Below, in pieces: positions 52,865 to 64,000 of a DNA stretch of 64,000 bases. The stretch's first letter is position 1; every line of letters starts with the position of its first letter. Under the pieces are notes generated by a model, which saw nothing but the letters and a program-made list of their open reading frames with translations, was not told where the DNA came from and did no database searches. The stretch is from Mortierella sp. BCC40632. Lineage: Eukaryota > Mortierellomycota > Mortierellomycetes > Mortierellales > Mortierellaceae. The position numbers were made by a program, and so were the translations under genes. The stretch covers positions 3,297,501 through 3,361,500 of the forward strand of contig WAEK01000003.1 of NCBI GenBank assembly GCA_011634665.1, given 5' to 3'.

Positions 52865-54809
52865 GATCAGAAATTATGCGCGAAAAAAAAAAAAAAAAAA
52901 AAAAAGGAGGGAGAGAGAAAGGAAAGGAGAAGAAAAAAAAAAAGCTAAAAAAAGATGAGAAGCCCTCTTCTTTTTTTAAAACAAACGAAGGTGGGAGGTA
53001 ATAGACAGGATGGGTCAAAAAGTAAAGGGGGGAGTCAAGGGGGAACTAGTGATCAGCAACCGGCAAAGATGTTGATTCCAGGAAGGGTGCTCTTCATGTG
53101 GACTAAGAACTAAGGGCCTTTCTCCTTGCGTCTTTTTATACCCTTCGTATGTTTACCATGGTGTGCTTTACTGTTAGGGAACGAATCGGGTCAGAAACTG
53201 ATGCGCCCCGGCTTTTTTTTCTTCTTCTTCTCTTTCTTCCTTTCTTCCTTTCTTTCTTTGATACACAAGACATGGAGGGATTTGGTAAACAACGCTTCGA
53301 CGTTTTTCAGGACATAATCCCTTACTTTGCCTATCACGCTCTAACTGGAGTTTTTGGTGGTGATGCTTTAACACAGACAAGGTTTGAGCAATCTGTCCGA
53401 ATTTAGTCATCGACCATTGGGAGCTTTTCTGCAAGGAGAGGAGGAAGAGGCGTACATGATTCTCGATCCTCTCTTTGACTGAGCATTGGCCGTACCAGCA
53501 AACATGCGTATGGGTGGACAGTGCTCTTCGGAGAAAACACGCCCACATGCGAGGGAGATTTCCGTTAGTCTTTTTGTCCACAAACCCGTGCTCAGGTATG
53601 AGGCATTTGGTCTCTGACACAGTCGTGCGATAAGTCAACGTGTTTACTCGAGCCCGTCCAAGATAGGAGCTTCAATGCCTAGTCTTGACTGCTGAAGTGT
53701 ACTCTAGCACATGAGAATTATGCCTACAGGGTACAGGGACCCCATTTTTTCTTCTTCTTCTCTTTCTCTCTATCATCGAGATAGATGACAACTTTTTAAC
53801 AGCTCGTAAGTTCCAAGATCCGGTTGTTTGTCGGTTGACGAGGAACCTTATTTCATTCAAGCGAATTTCCTTTGGCTGTTTTCTCGCCCACGTTCGCGAC
53901 GATACCGTGTGCGATCCATGCTTTGCTGTTGCTGTTGTCATTGCGTTGTGTTGCTTCCTTCTGGAGTCAATTGCCCTCACTGGATCTAAAATCCAAGGAA
54001 AATGTCAAAAAAAAAAAATCTATCTGCTGGGCACGCACTTTTTTTCACCTGTTAGAGTCATTGATCCTCTAAGCCTGATCCGTGGACATTGCAAATTGTT
54101 CTGGAGAAAGAAGGTAAAAGCGCACATGTGTGTGTGTGTGTGAGAGATAGCCAACGAGCCCATTTCACGGAGAACAAACAAAACCCCGGGGGCAAAGCTG
54201 GCCAATCCTTCCGCTCAGATTACATCGATCCGGTGAGATCCCTAGTCATGAGAGGACAAGAAAGAGAGATTGGTCTGATCTGGTTTTGACCCGATTACAC
54301 AGATCTCCCAAGTCAATCCAGACCAGTCTGCGTTTTTCTTCCAAACTACGGCAACCAACTCTATTAACTAACACTCCGAGAACACCCTGTATCTAGGGAA
54401 AGTCTCCAATAAAGATTTTTACACGTATATTACCCCTCTCCCCTAACCTTTCCTACCTCTCAATAGCCATTCCCTCCTCGTGTTGAAGTGCCACTTGGAT
54501 ATAAATCAACCGAAAGTAGGCTCAAGGCATTCCCTGAAGAAACGATTGCCGTTTACTGAGTATGAAGAATGGCATAGTTTACCGATTATTAGTGCAACTC
54601 ATTGGTCGGGACGTGGTTTATTTGTGGTATAGTTAGTCCTTGAAAGAGTCGATAATTCTATGGAAAAGAACCAAATAAAAAGGCCAAGATAGAAGCCTTA
54701 TTGGCAAGACTGAAGACTCTCTTTCCTTCAAGGCAAAGAACCAGCAAGCACACATAATTTTTACTACCAATCACATTTTTTTATTGCATGATCTTTTAAT
54801 GCAGCCTAA
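52865..54809. other. DUR3 upstream region and AT-richer non-genic DNA
   Basis: About 1.9 kb. The first 250 bases are purine-rich with poly-A near 52882-52904 and contain the DUR3 promoter. Beyond about 53050 frames are short and unrecognised (53174-53638 minus, 53835-54143 plus). There is a TG run at 54127-54142. From 54300 to 54780 the DNA is more AT-rich and stop-filled. TTTATT just before 54810 may supply the poly-A signal of the next minus-strand gene. Confidence 0.45.
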
Positions 54810-55958
54810 CTACAGTTTGGATTTTTTAGGATCACGGGCAGTTCTTCCCATGACCGAGATACCGTATTGAGGTGTAATCCGGACGACATCCCCTTTAAAA
54901 GAGTCGTCTTCGATCAACATCATAAAGGCATCAATGACCTGCTCCACTGGGACAAGAGGTGCAATGCTCTCAATCACATCTTTGATGCCTGTGATAATGT
55001 TGGTATCTGCAAATGACGGTGCCACAGCGTTGACACGGATATTGGTATGGTCTGCATAGTCCTTCATGGATCGTGTAAACCCTATGACTCCAAACTTGGC
55101 CGCTGAATAAACTGGTGTCATCGCTTGCGGGTAAAGTCCAGCGAGGGAGGCTGTGTTGACAATCACACCTCCATCTTGACCGTTCTTTTGCAGGGCCTGG
55201 ATACCTAAACGTGTTCCTTCAATAACCGCTGAAAGATCAATGTCGATAACCTTTTTCCAGAGTCCGTCCTCATCGTCCCAGATAGGCGCCCGCTCGGCGA
55301 TACCGGCATTATTAATGACAATATCGACGCGTCCAAATCGATGCTGTGCGGTTTTGAACATTTCAGCCTGTTGAGCATAATTTGTCACGTCGCAATGCAC
55401 ATAGTAGGCTACTTTCTCTTTTCTCCTATGAACAAAAAAAAAAAAAAAAAAAAACAGACTCAGCGAGTCAGTATTTTGGGAGAGAGAGAGAGAAAAGATA
55501 AAATGGCCAAGAGTCCAAGATCGAGAGTAGCGCAGCGGTATCTGCAATGGAATATCTTTTTTACCCTTCATTTAGTTCTGCAGCAATTATTTCACCATCT
55601 TTTGCGTTGACATCGGCAAGAATAACTTTGGTCCTAGTAGTTGATAGAAGGAGACATGTTTCCGCAGCACAAACAGGCAATGGTGGTGATGCATTAGTCT
55701 CCTCTGTACTGAAATCCCGATTTCCCAGTCGAGGACCATCATGGCTCTGGTTTACCCTTTTGCAACGAGACGGATAGCAAGTGCTTTTCCAAAGCCTAAA
55801 GAGGTGAGAGAGTCCAGTGTGAGAAAATGAGTGGGACTGACCACTTTTCTTTTTAAAAGTCCTCTCTTAATTCGGGACAGGGGTTCCTTGATGAGTAGCA
55901 GCGACTAGTTACCAGAAGAAGCACCGGTGATGATGGCGACCTTGTTCTCGACATACAT
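54810..55958 (-). CDS. Classical short-chain dehydrogenase/reductase (15-PGDH-like)
   Basis: NAD(P)(H)-dependent oxidoreductase of 256 residues, the classical SDR length. Exons are 55958-55913, 55795-55756, 55633-55565 and 55425-54810, all in phase. The Rossmann glycine motif TGASSGFGKA is split by intron 1, ADVN follows strand 2 (Asp there favours NAD+), CDVTN comes next, and NNAG lies at 90-93. Catalytic Ser145 is in VNTASLAG, with Tyr158 and Lys162 in PVYSAAKFG. The C-terminus ends ARDPKKSKL, and SKL at the very end is a canonical peroxisomal targeting signal (PTS1), so a peroxisomal enzyme is likely. The overall pattern (INNAGI, GLYPQAMTPVYSAAKFGVIGFTRS) resembles 15-hydroxyprostaglandin dehydrogenase-like SDRs, but the natural substrate cannot be read from sequence. 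The neighbouring ALDH may be unrelated in function. Confidence 0.92.
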
Positions 55959-56614
55959 GATGGACAAAAGTGAATGAAAGGACCAAATGCGAATGAAGTG
56001 AACATGCTGCTCTTCTCCACATCCTAAAGAGAACGTCGTTGTCACCCCCCTTCCACACGTGTTTCTCCTTCCACGGACTGACCAACCGACCGGCTAATTA
56101 ACCTCCTTGAGGATTCTGGCTGAGGTAAACTGTCGGCTCGCAATCTCTCTACACTGGGGATGATTTAAGCACCTTGGAGCGTTCACCCGATTTCCAAAAG
56201 GGTGTCTCTCAATTTTCACTAGTCCAGTGCATAATGCCTTTACTCTTTCTTATCCATTTACTACCAAGGATTAGAGGTCCACCTGCCTGTAATAGCCCTC
56301 AATGAGATTCTACTGCTCCCTATCCAAGAGCTGCTAAGAGGCACTACTACCTCACCACTTTTTTTTTTTTTTTTTAAAAAAAAAATCTCAAATTGACAAC
56401 TTTGCGCAAACCTATAACCAAGGAGTAACCAAGTGTATCCAGATACATTATTTTGCGGCTGTCGCCTCTTCCAAGGAAAAAAAATATAAACAAAATATAA
56501 CAAAAAGCACTTTTTTTCTCTCTCTTTTTTTTTCTTGTTCCTTGGTTTAAAAATAATAATAATAATAATAAAAGAAGGGACAGGCAAAGTTATTCACTTC
56601 ATCCTCACTTGCGA
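55959..56614. other. SDR promoter and ALDH 3' region
   Basis: The 656 bases hold the SDR upstream region and the 3' flank of the aldehyde dehydrogenase gene. Visible features are poly-T/poly-A at 56359-56386 and an ATA/ATT triplet run at 56551-56570. No gene is found. Confidence 0.5.
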
Positions 56615-58176
56615 CTAGTCAGCAAGGCAAATCGTCTTGAGCTCGGAATAAAAGTCCAAGGAATGATCTCCTCCTTCACGACCCAAACCACTGTTCTTCA
56701 TACCACCAAATGGCATTCTGAGGTCGCGTGCCATCCAGGTGTTCACCCAAACAGTTCCTGCTTGGATAGCTCCTGCAACACGACGTGCTCGACGAATGTT
56801 CTCGGTCCAAACCGAGCAAGAGAGTCCATATTCTGAATCGTTAGCCAACTGGATCGCCTCATCTTCGGTATCGAATGGATAAACTGTCACGACAGGACCA
56901 AAGATCTCTTCACGCATCACTCTACATTGTGGTGTCAGGCTAGCAGATCGAATTTAAACAAGGTCAGGTCAATCATCAGAGACACACATATACTCGGAGA
57001 TAAACAACCTGCCCTTATAAATAATAAGTCTATCATTTATCCACGCTTACCCGCTGATAATGGTGGGCTCAAGAAAGTAACCGTCCTTGAACTCATCCTG
57101 GAGCGACGCTGGCTTTTGACCACCACACTCTATCTTTCCACCCTCCTCAAGACTCAGCTGAATATAGCCGGTCACCTTTTCCCAGTGTTCCTTTGATACC
57201 AAGGCTCCCAAGTTGGTATCCTTGCTCCTTGGGTCACCAACCTTCAGATTCCTTGCACGAGCCACCAGACCCTCCAAGAATGGTTGATAAACAGATCTCT
57301 CCACAAAGATTCTCGAACCACAGAGACAAATCTCGCCTTGATTCGCAAAGCTAGATCTTAAACTGGTGTTCAAGGCTGCCTCGAGATTACAATCTGCAAA
57401 GACAATGTTGGCATTCTTGCCACCGAGTTCAAGAGAGAGCTTCTTGAAGAGTTTGGCCGAGTTGGCAATGATCTTCGATCCTGTGACCGTGCCTCCTGTG
57501 AAGGAGATCAAGGGGATACGTGGATGTTCAACAATCGCCTGTCCAGCTCCCATTCCTGTACCAAAAACCATGTTGACCACTCCTGCTGGGAGACCTGCAT
57601 CTTTCAAGACTGAACAAAGCAAGAATGCTGTCATGGAAGTAAACTCGGATGGCTTGCAAACTGCTGTATTTCCACTTGCTGATAGCCCAACATGTCGTCG
57701 TTGTCGTCGTCGTTGTTGTTTTTAGGGTAGTCCATGAGAAGAGAGAAGCAAAAGTCAAGGCAGTTAGTTGGTCGTTCTGAAAAAGAACCATCACATTATT
57801 TTTGACACACTCCGAATGCATGCAGCATGCATTCTCCCTCTCCGCACAGTAGTGTAATGCCCGTCTCAGATAGGGAAAATATATTCCCATGTCTTTGACA
57901 TCAAAAGCACCCGTACTACTTGAGAAAAAAAAGGGGGGTGAGGGAGGTGAGGTGGTCCGGGACCAAGTCTGGTCTCCGACAAGACGACTTACCAATGCAT
58001 GGTGCAATTTTCCATGTCAAAAGGTACAATGGCCTAGAGCAGATAAAGTTTTAAGTTAGGTCGACATGATGGGAATCTCAAGAATCATTTCTGGGCCTGT
58101 GACTTGGATACACCCCTTTCGTTTCCTTCACCCACTCTCTGGGTCTGTGGCTGGGATGAGTGGAAAGGAGTAAAGC

Positions 58177-58209
<33 letters not shown>

Positions 58210-58696
58210 CAAGAGAGAAAAAAAAAAGGCCCACTTACAAATTCCAGGGAGAAATGAGACCCGCAACACCGACAGGCATCCGCTGCGTGTAACTCAGTCC
58301 GACGCCAGGCAACTCTCCAGCCTCTTCAACAGCATGGAGGATTTTACTAGCAAAGAATCGAAAGTTGTGCACTGCACGGGGGATATCCACCGTTCTTGCC
58401 AACTCAACAGGCTTGCCCTGATCGCGCGACTCGGCCTCTGCAAACTCATCCAAACGAGACTCGATCAGGTTGGCAATCTTGTTCATAACTCCGGAACGCT
58501 CGGCAGCACTGGTTTTGGACCAGACTTTAAAGGCATTCGAGGCTGCTTTGCAGGCGAGTTCAACGTCTTCGGCTTTCGAATCAGGCACCTTTGCATAGGG
58601 CCTGCCACGCGAGGGCTCAAAGGTATCAAAGTAGACGCCAGCCTGAGGCTGGACGAATTCATTGTTGATGAAGTTGTCAATTGTAAGTGGAGTCAT
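56615..58696 (-). CDS. 2-aminomuconate-semialdehyde dehydrogenase (ALDH8A1-like)
   Basis: NAD+-dependent aldehyde dehydrogenase of 477 residues (human ALDH8A1 has 487). Exons are 58696-58239, 58033-57993, 57678-57051 and 56921-56615, closing in frame. Blocks match the ALDH8 group: VGVAGLISPWNLPLYLLTWK, VVNMVFGTG, ISFTGG, LSLELGGKNANIVFAD with general base Glu250, SSFANQGEICLCGSRIFV with nucleophile Cys284, EEIFGPVVTVYPFD and MPFGGMKNSGLGREGG. In animals ALDH8A1 oxidises 2-aminomuconic semialdehyde in the kynurenine branch of tryptophan breakdown. The same role is inferred here, though retinal or other aldehydes are possible. No targeting peptide is seen, so it is probably cytosolic. Intron 1 contains a GA run and a short imperfect direct duplication around 58086-58160. 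Confidence 0.93.
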
Positions 58697-58982
58697 TGCT
58701 GTTGTGAAAGAGTCGGAATGGAGAAATGAGGATGAGATGATTATAAAAGAGAAAAGAGATGGGGTTGAGATGAACACCGTTGGTCAATGCTACTAAAAAA
58801 GACCCTTTCGCCAAAAAAAGAAGGAACTTAAGAGGTGGCGTGCGAACTTTTTTTTTTTTTGTCTAGTCTTTGTCTGCTCTATTGATAATGATCCCATCTA
58901 CTTGAGTGGAAGGACAGGGCATGTGTCTGTAGAGTGCAGAGTAGTGATGCCCAGGAGAGACAACTTTGATCGTCTGCAGCCA

Positions 58983-61535
58983 TCACTCCTCTTGTTGCTG
59001 TTGGTCCTGTCCGCTGTTCACTTGTCGGGCACCAAGTCGAGTCGAGGACTGCGACTTGATCGACATGAATGACCGTCTCTCAGCCTTTGGCGAGGCACCT
59101 GGTGTGCCTACACTCGCACCACTTGAAAAACTTGCAGAGGAAGACGACAGATGGTGATGATGGTGGTAGTATTGAGTATCCTCTTGATCGTAGCCCTCCA
59201 GCTCGCTTACCAATGTGCGCGCCTCATTCAAATACGTTGTCACCCCCATCGAGCCTGACCTAGCCAACATCTTCTTCTTGGCATCCTCTGTCGAAACATG
59301 CCCATTAAACGAAAAAGTCTCTAGCAAATGCAAGATATGGGGGAACACATGTACATCCAGCCCTTCAGCCCACAAGAAATCTAGTCATTCGTACAATAGC
59401 GCCCATAGATCAGTCCCAGACAAGACCACTGCAGTTAATCTCCATTCTATCAGATAAAGTCGAGAATGGGAATGGCAGCATGACAGGCACATCATCTAAA
59501 GCTTACCAAGATGCTCATAGTTAGGCACTTCCCAAACACCGGCAACCTCTGGGAGATCAGCGATCAGGCCCTTGATGTCAACAAGGGTATCATTGCCGCC
59601 ATAAAAGATGGCAATTGGTGTTGAGATTTGGGTAGTAGGGAACGGGTGAGGACAATGGCTCTTGGTCGAAGATAGGTAAGGCACTCTTGGTTGAACATCG
59701 TCGTACATCTGGAAGACTTGAGTTCTGATGATCTGGAACCAATGCTATTGTGATGTTTTTGATGAATGACAACGGTTATTAAAAATAACTCTCATGACTT
59801 GACAAGGCTCATGGACGCTGGTCAACGTATAGTCTGCCTACCACAAGGATTCGGACACTAGTAAAACTGTAGAGATGTTGATAAGAAACTGCCTTCTGAA
59901 CAACGCTCATAGATCGACTATTCCATCCAAACAAGAACTTGACCGCATAATCAATTATGGTTGCATAAGTCGTTGGGTGAAGCAGATTTTGCCAAAACAA
60001 GGCCGCCGTCAAAGGGGTCTTTCTTCCAAGTAGAAGGTAAATCACATTGGGCGCTGCCTTGACTACAGAGTTGACCAGTCCATTCTCCAGTCCAGGAGGC
60101 GTCGTAGCAGGTGCAAGAGCGATAAAGAGTGAGATCTTGTCGTTCAAGTCAGGGTTGATGGAAAGAGACGCAAATGCCTGTGCTGTTCCTTGAGAGAATC
60201 CAATGTACACGAGCGAAGGAGCTCTTGTTACGTTTAAAATGTACTATAAGAGATTCAGGGCAGTCGGTGGTCAAAAAGACAGGATTAAAAAGACGACTCT
60301 TTTGCGAACGGCAGTCCCAATTCAATATTACGTCAAAGTGGCCAACTTACATCTACTGTATCCGGAAGGTCAAAGAGGGCGAGCTCATCCATGCTGAACT
60401 CCCAAAACTTTTTCTCATGCGGCTTCAGGAACATGTGCTTCAGGGAATACTTGTTTCCGCGCGTGTTGCCCAGCCACACGTCATACCTATGAGTGGAGAA
60501 GAAGACAGCCCAATCCGGCAGGGATGGGTGGGTGGAACGCGCCGATTAGAATATTGATTGGGAAAATGCGTTGAGCAAAGACACAAAGACAGGTTTAAGA
60601 GAAGGATGTTTCGTACCCAGCTTCGGCAAGGACAAAAGCCAAGTTGCGTTCCTCGTCCAAATTGCAGAGCCACACTTCAGAACACATCATGAATCCGTGG
60701 TAGAGCAGGACAACGGGCTTGATATACTTGTCATCTTTGGAGTGTTTACTGGGCCTACTGCCGAGGTCTGCCTTAAACTCTTCTTCGTTGGGAGCAACTT
60801 GGTTTCTCGTGGCAATGGCGCTAGCATTGTTGAGGTCACCATTCTTTTGTTTTTCAAAATAGGCACGCTTGGTCTCGGCAGCCAGCGGGACGCCGTTCTC
60901 ACCAAGAAGCTTAACAATATCCACTGGAGGATCGGGTACCAAGCCCTTTGCCGAGACGCGCTCTCGTCCATGTGTGATCCGATGAACACCGAGCAGATAG
61001 TTATCCTGCGTGCGCACTAGATGTTCCTGTACAGGATAGTTCCTGACATGTGGAAAAAATGGAAAGTGAAGCAGCGAACAATAGAGCGTTAAATAGGGGT
61101 GGGTCGTGGTGGGGTGGTGGGGTGGTGGGGAGCGAATACAGCCAGTGTCCAATAGGACAATGTGCCTCAAAGCTCTTACCAGAAACGAAGCATTTCCTGA
61201 ACATTGGCGGCAGACTCGAGCGGTGGTGCACGAGCAGACATATGCTTGGTCACCACCCATGGGAAAAGCCTATGGTGTTAGGTCGATAGAGTCAGAGTCA
61301 GAAGGAGAGTGTGAGAGTGTGCGAGAGAGACATGTAGGGCAGAGTGAGCCCACAGGCCCGAGGAAGTGGAGGATGCTTACTTTTCAACAAGTGATCTCGA
61401 GGCGTCGACAATGAAGCCGGGAACGAGGTAGGCGGTAATGCGGAAGCATGCTTCAAGAGTGAGGATGACGAATGTGAGTATGATGGAGCTGTAGTCGCTG
61501 AGACTCAGCCGAGAGACGATTGGAATGTGGACCAT
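58983..61535 (-). CDS. Acid lipase / steryl ester hydrolase (Tgl1/Yeh/LIPA family)
   Basis: Membrane-anchored alpha/beta-hydrolase releasing sterol and fatty acid from steryl esters, expected at lipid droplets or plasma membrane. Exons 61535-61381, 61269-61180, 61042-60617, 60486-60351, 60243-59842, 59744-59507 and 59380-58983 give 614 residues. A hydrophobic N-terminal helix (about 12-38) is followed by the abhydro-lipase segment PVQEHLVRTQDNYLLGVHRI, an insertion of about 70 charged residues, VLLYHGFMM (oxyanion loop) and YDVWLGNTRGNKYS. The nucleophile elbow is GFSQGTAQA with Ser286. Asp455 lies in GGNDTLVD and His481 in NYEHLGDFLWA, completing the triad. The tail is Ser/His/Gln-rich and low complexity. 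Relative to yeast Tgl1 (548) the insertion and tail explain the extra length. Confidence 0.93.
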
Positions 61536-61619
61536 GATCGCCGGCGTTGAATGGAGACTGCAGGAATTGTCGTGGAATGAGAAAGCAAAGGAATGAAATG
61601 GCTGTAGGCGGACTGAGCC

Positions 61620-61653
<34 letters not shown>

Positions 61654-61800
61654 ACCAGACAGCTCAAAAATGCACCCGTGCGCCTGATTCACATGTCCGC
61701 AATGGATATTTATTAGTGGATGGGGCTACTACTATTTACAAAAAGAACTTCCGAGTCGAACACGCCGCTTGCAGCAACGGCCAACATCAAGCACAGAGCA
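61536..61800. other. Short intergenic region with poly-A tract
   Basis: Only 265 bases separate the lipase start from the urate-permease stop, so the lipase promoter is compact. A poly-A of about 29 bases lies at 61624-61652. No open frame is convincing. Confidence 0.5.
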
Positions 61801-63753
61801 CTAGTTCTTGGTCTCGTCGATCGTTGCTGTCTCAACCTGCATGTCCTCAATGACCTTGTCCTTGGAGGTTGAAGCGGCTCCAGCAGAGCTCTCCTTTGGA
61901 ATAGGCAAGAGAGCATTCAAGATACAACTCACACTTCCACCAAGTGCGAATCCAGTCTCAAGCACAATCTTGGCAGACGTGATCAACGACTTGACCAGAT
62001 CGCTGTTGCCAGAGTACTCAAACATGTACGAGAACACACCAGGGACAAGGGATGTGCCCAAACCCAAGGCCAAGGCGGCCGAGACGATAAACCGTTCGCG
62101 GCGGGTCCATTCCATAAAAGCGAGAATACGCATTCCTGACACCACCACACTTGCAAACAGGAACGACACCATTCCGCCGAGGACTGCGTCAGGTACCATC
62201 AGGAAGATGGCACCAAATTTGGAAAAGATGCCCATCAGGATCAGGAAACCACAGCACACATAGCCGGCCATGGTGTTGGCACAGCGTGTGAGCGAGATGA
62301 TGCCATTGTTCTGAGCGTAGCAACTCATGGGAGAGTTGGTCATCAACGTTGCCAAGAGACCAGAAAGTCCATCGGCCAGAATACCGCCCTGAAGACGCGA
62401 CTCGAATACTGGACCTTCGACAGAAAGGCGTGAGACTTCACTCGAGGCCGTGATATCGCCAATGGACTCGACAAGAGCCAGAGTATACGATATTAACACC
62501 GGTATGACGGCCGGTGCGAAGATGGAGAGCTTGTAGGTCTTGACCCAAAGGAACGTGACGGCAGGGGCAGAGTCAACCGACTCTGAACTTGTGTATCCAC
62601 GAGCAATGGCAACAATCATTCCGATCAAGAACCCGATGACGACCTGGGCGTTCTTCATGAAGGGAGAGCCAAAGAACTCGATAAACAGGATGACAGAAAA
62701 GACGAGGAATCCTAGGCCAATCCATTGGGCGCTGCCCCAAGGTGCTGCATTAGGTGCTCCAACGATTGGACAGTCCACAAAGAGGCCTGAGGTTGGGCGA
62801 GCTTGACAAGGACCTGCACCACCAGCCCACTGCTTCATTCCGGAGATTAGAAGGTTGACTCCAATCAACATGACAGTAGTGCCTGTTACAATTGGAGGGA
62901 AGATCTTCCTAAGAACGCGAGGTGGGAGGAGTGAAAGAAGCATAGGCCAAAGACTGCAGACCATGCAGGTACCAATGATCGCACCCCAGGCATCTGAGCA
63001 GGATTCATAAATCGTGGTTCCCGAGGCATCCACGTGAGACTTGCAGAACCCAGTCTGGTACATGTTCGCAATCGAGCTTTGAATAACGGGCAAGTGATTA
63101 AAGCTTGTGCCGATGACCGAGAGCAAACCCGTACCAATAAAATAGCGAGTCTTACCGATCCTAAACCGAGTAATCTGGATCATGGAGAGGAGGCCTGAGG
63201 TAATCAACGAGACGGAAATCATCTGGGCACGGTCTGCGGATGAGAAGTTGAGACCACTCTCACCACTTCCAGAGACAATAATCGCAGGGGTCACCACACC
63301 TGCAATCATGGCCAAGGAGTGTTGAAAGCCTAGTGTGCGAAACAAATGACAGGATTGGGTTAGCAAGTTGAATTTACCAGCAATTATTTGTATGTTTGTG
63401 GCCTTTCTCCTTGCGCCTTTGCGCGTCCACAAGATTTACCCGAAGAATAACAACATCAAGAACTTACCCATGATAATGGCAAGGAAGAGTGGAAGTCTGT
63501 CTTTGAGACCAAAGAAAGGAGGAAGACTTGGTGGGGTCAGGCCAGGCAGTGTTGGCATACAAAGAAATCCGTAGTCATAGTCACCCAACCAGCCTGCGCG
63601 GGTGGCAACTGCTTCCTGGATAGTTTTCCATGATGGAAGCTTTCCAGCGCTGAGCGCGAGATCATCCTCATCGCCATTGGAGCGAGAGGTTTGGGGATCG
63701 ACAATATAGACGGGTGCTGGGGCAGGGCCAGGCTCCTGGGTTATTTCTGTCAT
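61801..63753 (-). CDS. Uric acid-xanthine permease (NCS2/NAT family, UapA/UapC type)
   Basis: Proton-coupled plasma-membrane importer of urate and xanthine. Exons 63753-63468 and 63329-61801 give 604 residues, close to UapA (574). GDYDYGFLCMP lies before the first helix. FQHSLAMIAG holds the conserved QH motif of TM1. TAS/SEVSRLSVEGPVFESRLQGG surrounds the TM8 acidic residue. The NAT signature reads MSCYAQNNGIISLTRCANT, matching Q-N-x-G-x-x-x-x-T-R of urate/xanthine transporters rather than ascorbate or uracil members. About 12-14 helices are apparent. The single intron lies right before the TM1 motif. With the urea transporter 9 kb away it fits a purine-nitrogen scavenging lifestyle. The cytosolic C-terminus is short and acidic. 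Confidence 0.96.
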
Positions 63754-64000
63754 CTCTGACGTGCTAACGCTGCGAGCGCGTTGTCGATGAATATGGGTGT
63801 TTGCACAAAAAAAAAAAAAGTCGGTGATGGAGAAATCGGGTATAGAATGCAGAATAGTAAAACTGCACGAGTGAGAAAGGTCGACAAGGGAGAGACAGTG
63901 GAAAGGTGAGAAGTTGAGGGAGGGGAAGAGGGAGGGAGGATTGAAAAAGATGACAAGGGTAACGAGGTGTGAAAGAGAGAGTCTTTGAGAAGTTCAATGG
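63754..64000. promoter_or_regulatory. Upstream region of the urate permease
   Basis: The final 247 bases are purine-rich on the plus strand, with a poly-A of about 13 bases near 63807-63819. They should contain the permease's 5' UTR and proximal promoter. GATA sites expected for nitrogen control are not clearly present in this short piece. Confidence 0.4.

Noticed and set aside
53174..53638. Minus-strand open frame of 154 codons upstream of DUR3
   Set aside because: No recognisable motif, biased ends and no supporting splice or regulatory context.
61808..62263. Plus-strand open frame opposite the urate permease
   Set aside because: Shadow of the NCS2 coding exon with no independent motif.
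45232..63753. Secondary-metabolite or purine-degradation gene cluster
   Set aside because: No core synthase, uricase, allantoinase or urease is present; genes are individually housekeeping or uptake functions.

Overview
The window looks like nuclear DNA from an early-diverging filamentous fungus, most likely a Mucoromycota/Mortierella-type genome. This is inferred from protein content and style and was not tested by any search. Genes have several short introns with GT..AG ends (mostly 55-250 bp), often loaded with poly-A/poly-T or (CT)n/(GA)n tracts. Intergenic DNA is rich in microsatellites. No rRNA, tRNA, CRISPR array, prophage or intact transposon was seen. Exon boundaries were assembled by hand from splice signals and reading-frame continuity. 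Most genes close perfectly in frame; the two that do not are flagged.

Layout. 0-11 kb, plus strand: the 3' part of HIR1/HIRA (histone chaperone), a degenerate AT-rich stretch, a Gfd2/YDR514C-like DEDD exonuclease-fold protein, and an ankyrin-PH-FFAT-ORD oxysterol-binding protein (Osh1/Osh2 class). 11.5-16.1 kb, minus: a PX-domain AGC protein kinase with two polyglutamine tracts. 16.1-24.3 kb: largely gene-poor and repeat-rich, with a frame-broken gene relic at about 22.5-23.7 kb. 24.3-25.7 kb, minus: a lipid-anchored UBTD/DC-UbP ubiquitin-domain protein. 25.7-30 kb: another repeat-rich gap with a diverged tandem repeat. 30-35.7 kb, plus: a CLC chloride transporter. 36.4-37.4 kb, minus: FCF1. 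38.2-38.8 kb, plus: a voltage-gated proton channel (Hv1). 39.4-41.1 kb, minus: a mitochondrial phosphate carrier. 42.9-44.8 kb, minus: ribosomal protein eL36. From 45.2 kb to the end every confident gene lies on the minus strand: trehalose-6-phosphate phosphatase (TPS2), a DUR3-type urea transporter, a short-chain dehydrogenase, an ALDH8A1-type 2-aminomuconate-semialdehyde dehydrogenase, an acid lipase/steryl esterase and a urate/xanthine permease.

Themes. Several products handle protons and anions (CLC, Hv1, phosphate carrier). The right-hand third favours nutrient scavenging: urea and urate uptake, tryptophan-kynurenine catabolism, steryl-ester hydrolysis and trehalose. These are ordinary eukaryotic neighbours with no sign of an operon or biosynthetic cluster.

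The most interesting single observations are a CLC protein whose gating glutamate is glutamine while the proton glutamate is kept, a compact fungal Hv1 with lysine at the third S4 charge, a PX-AGC kinase, and the uncalled gene relic near 23 kb.
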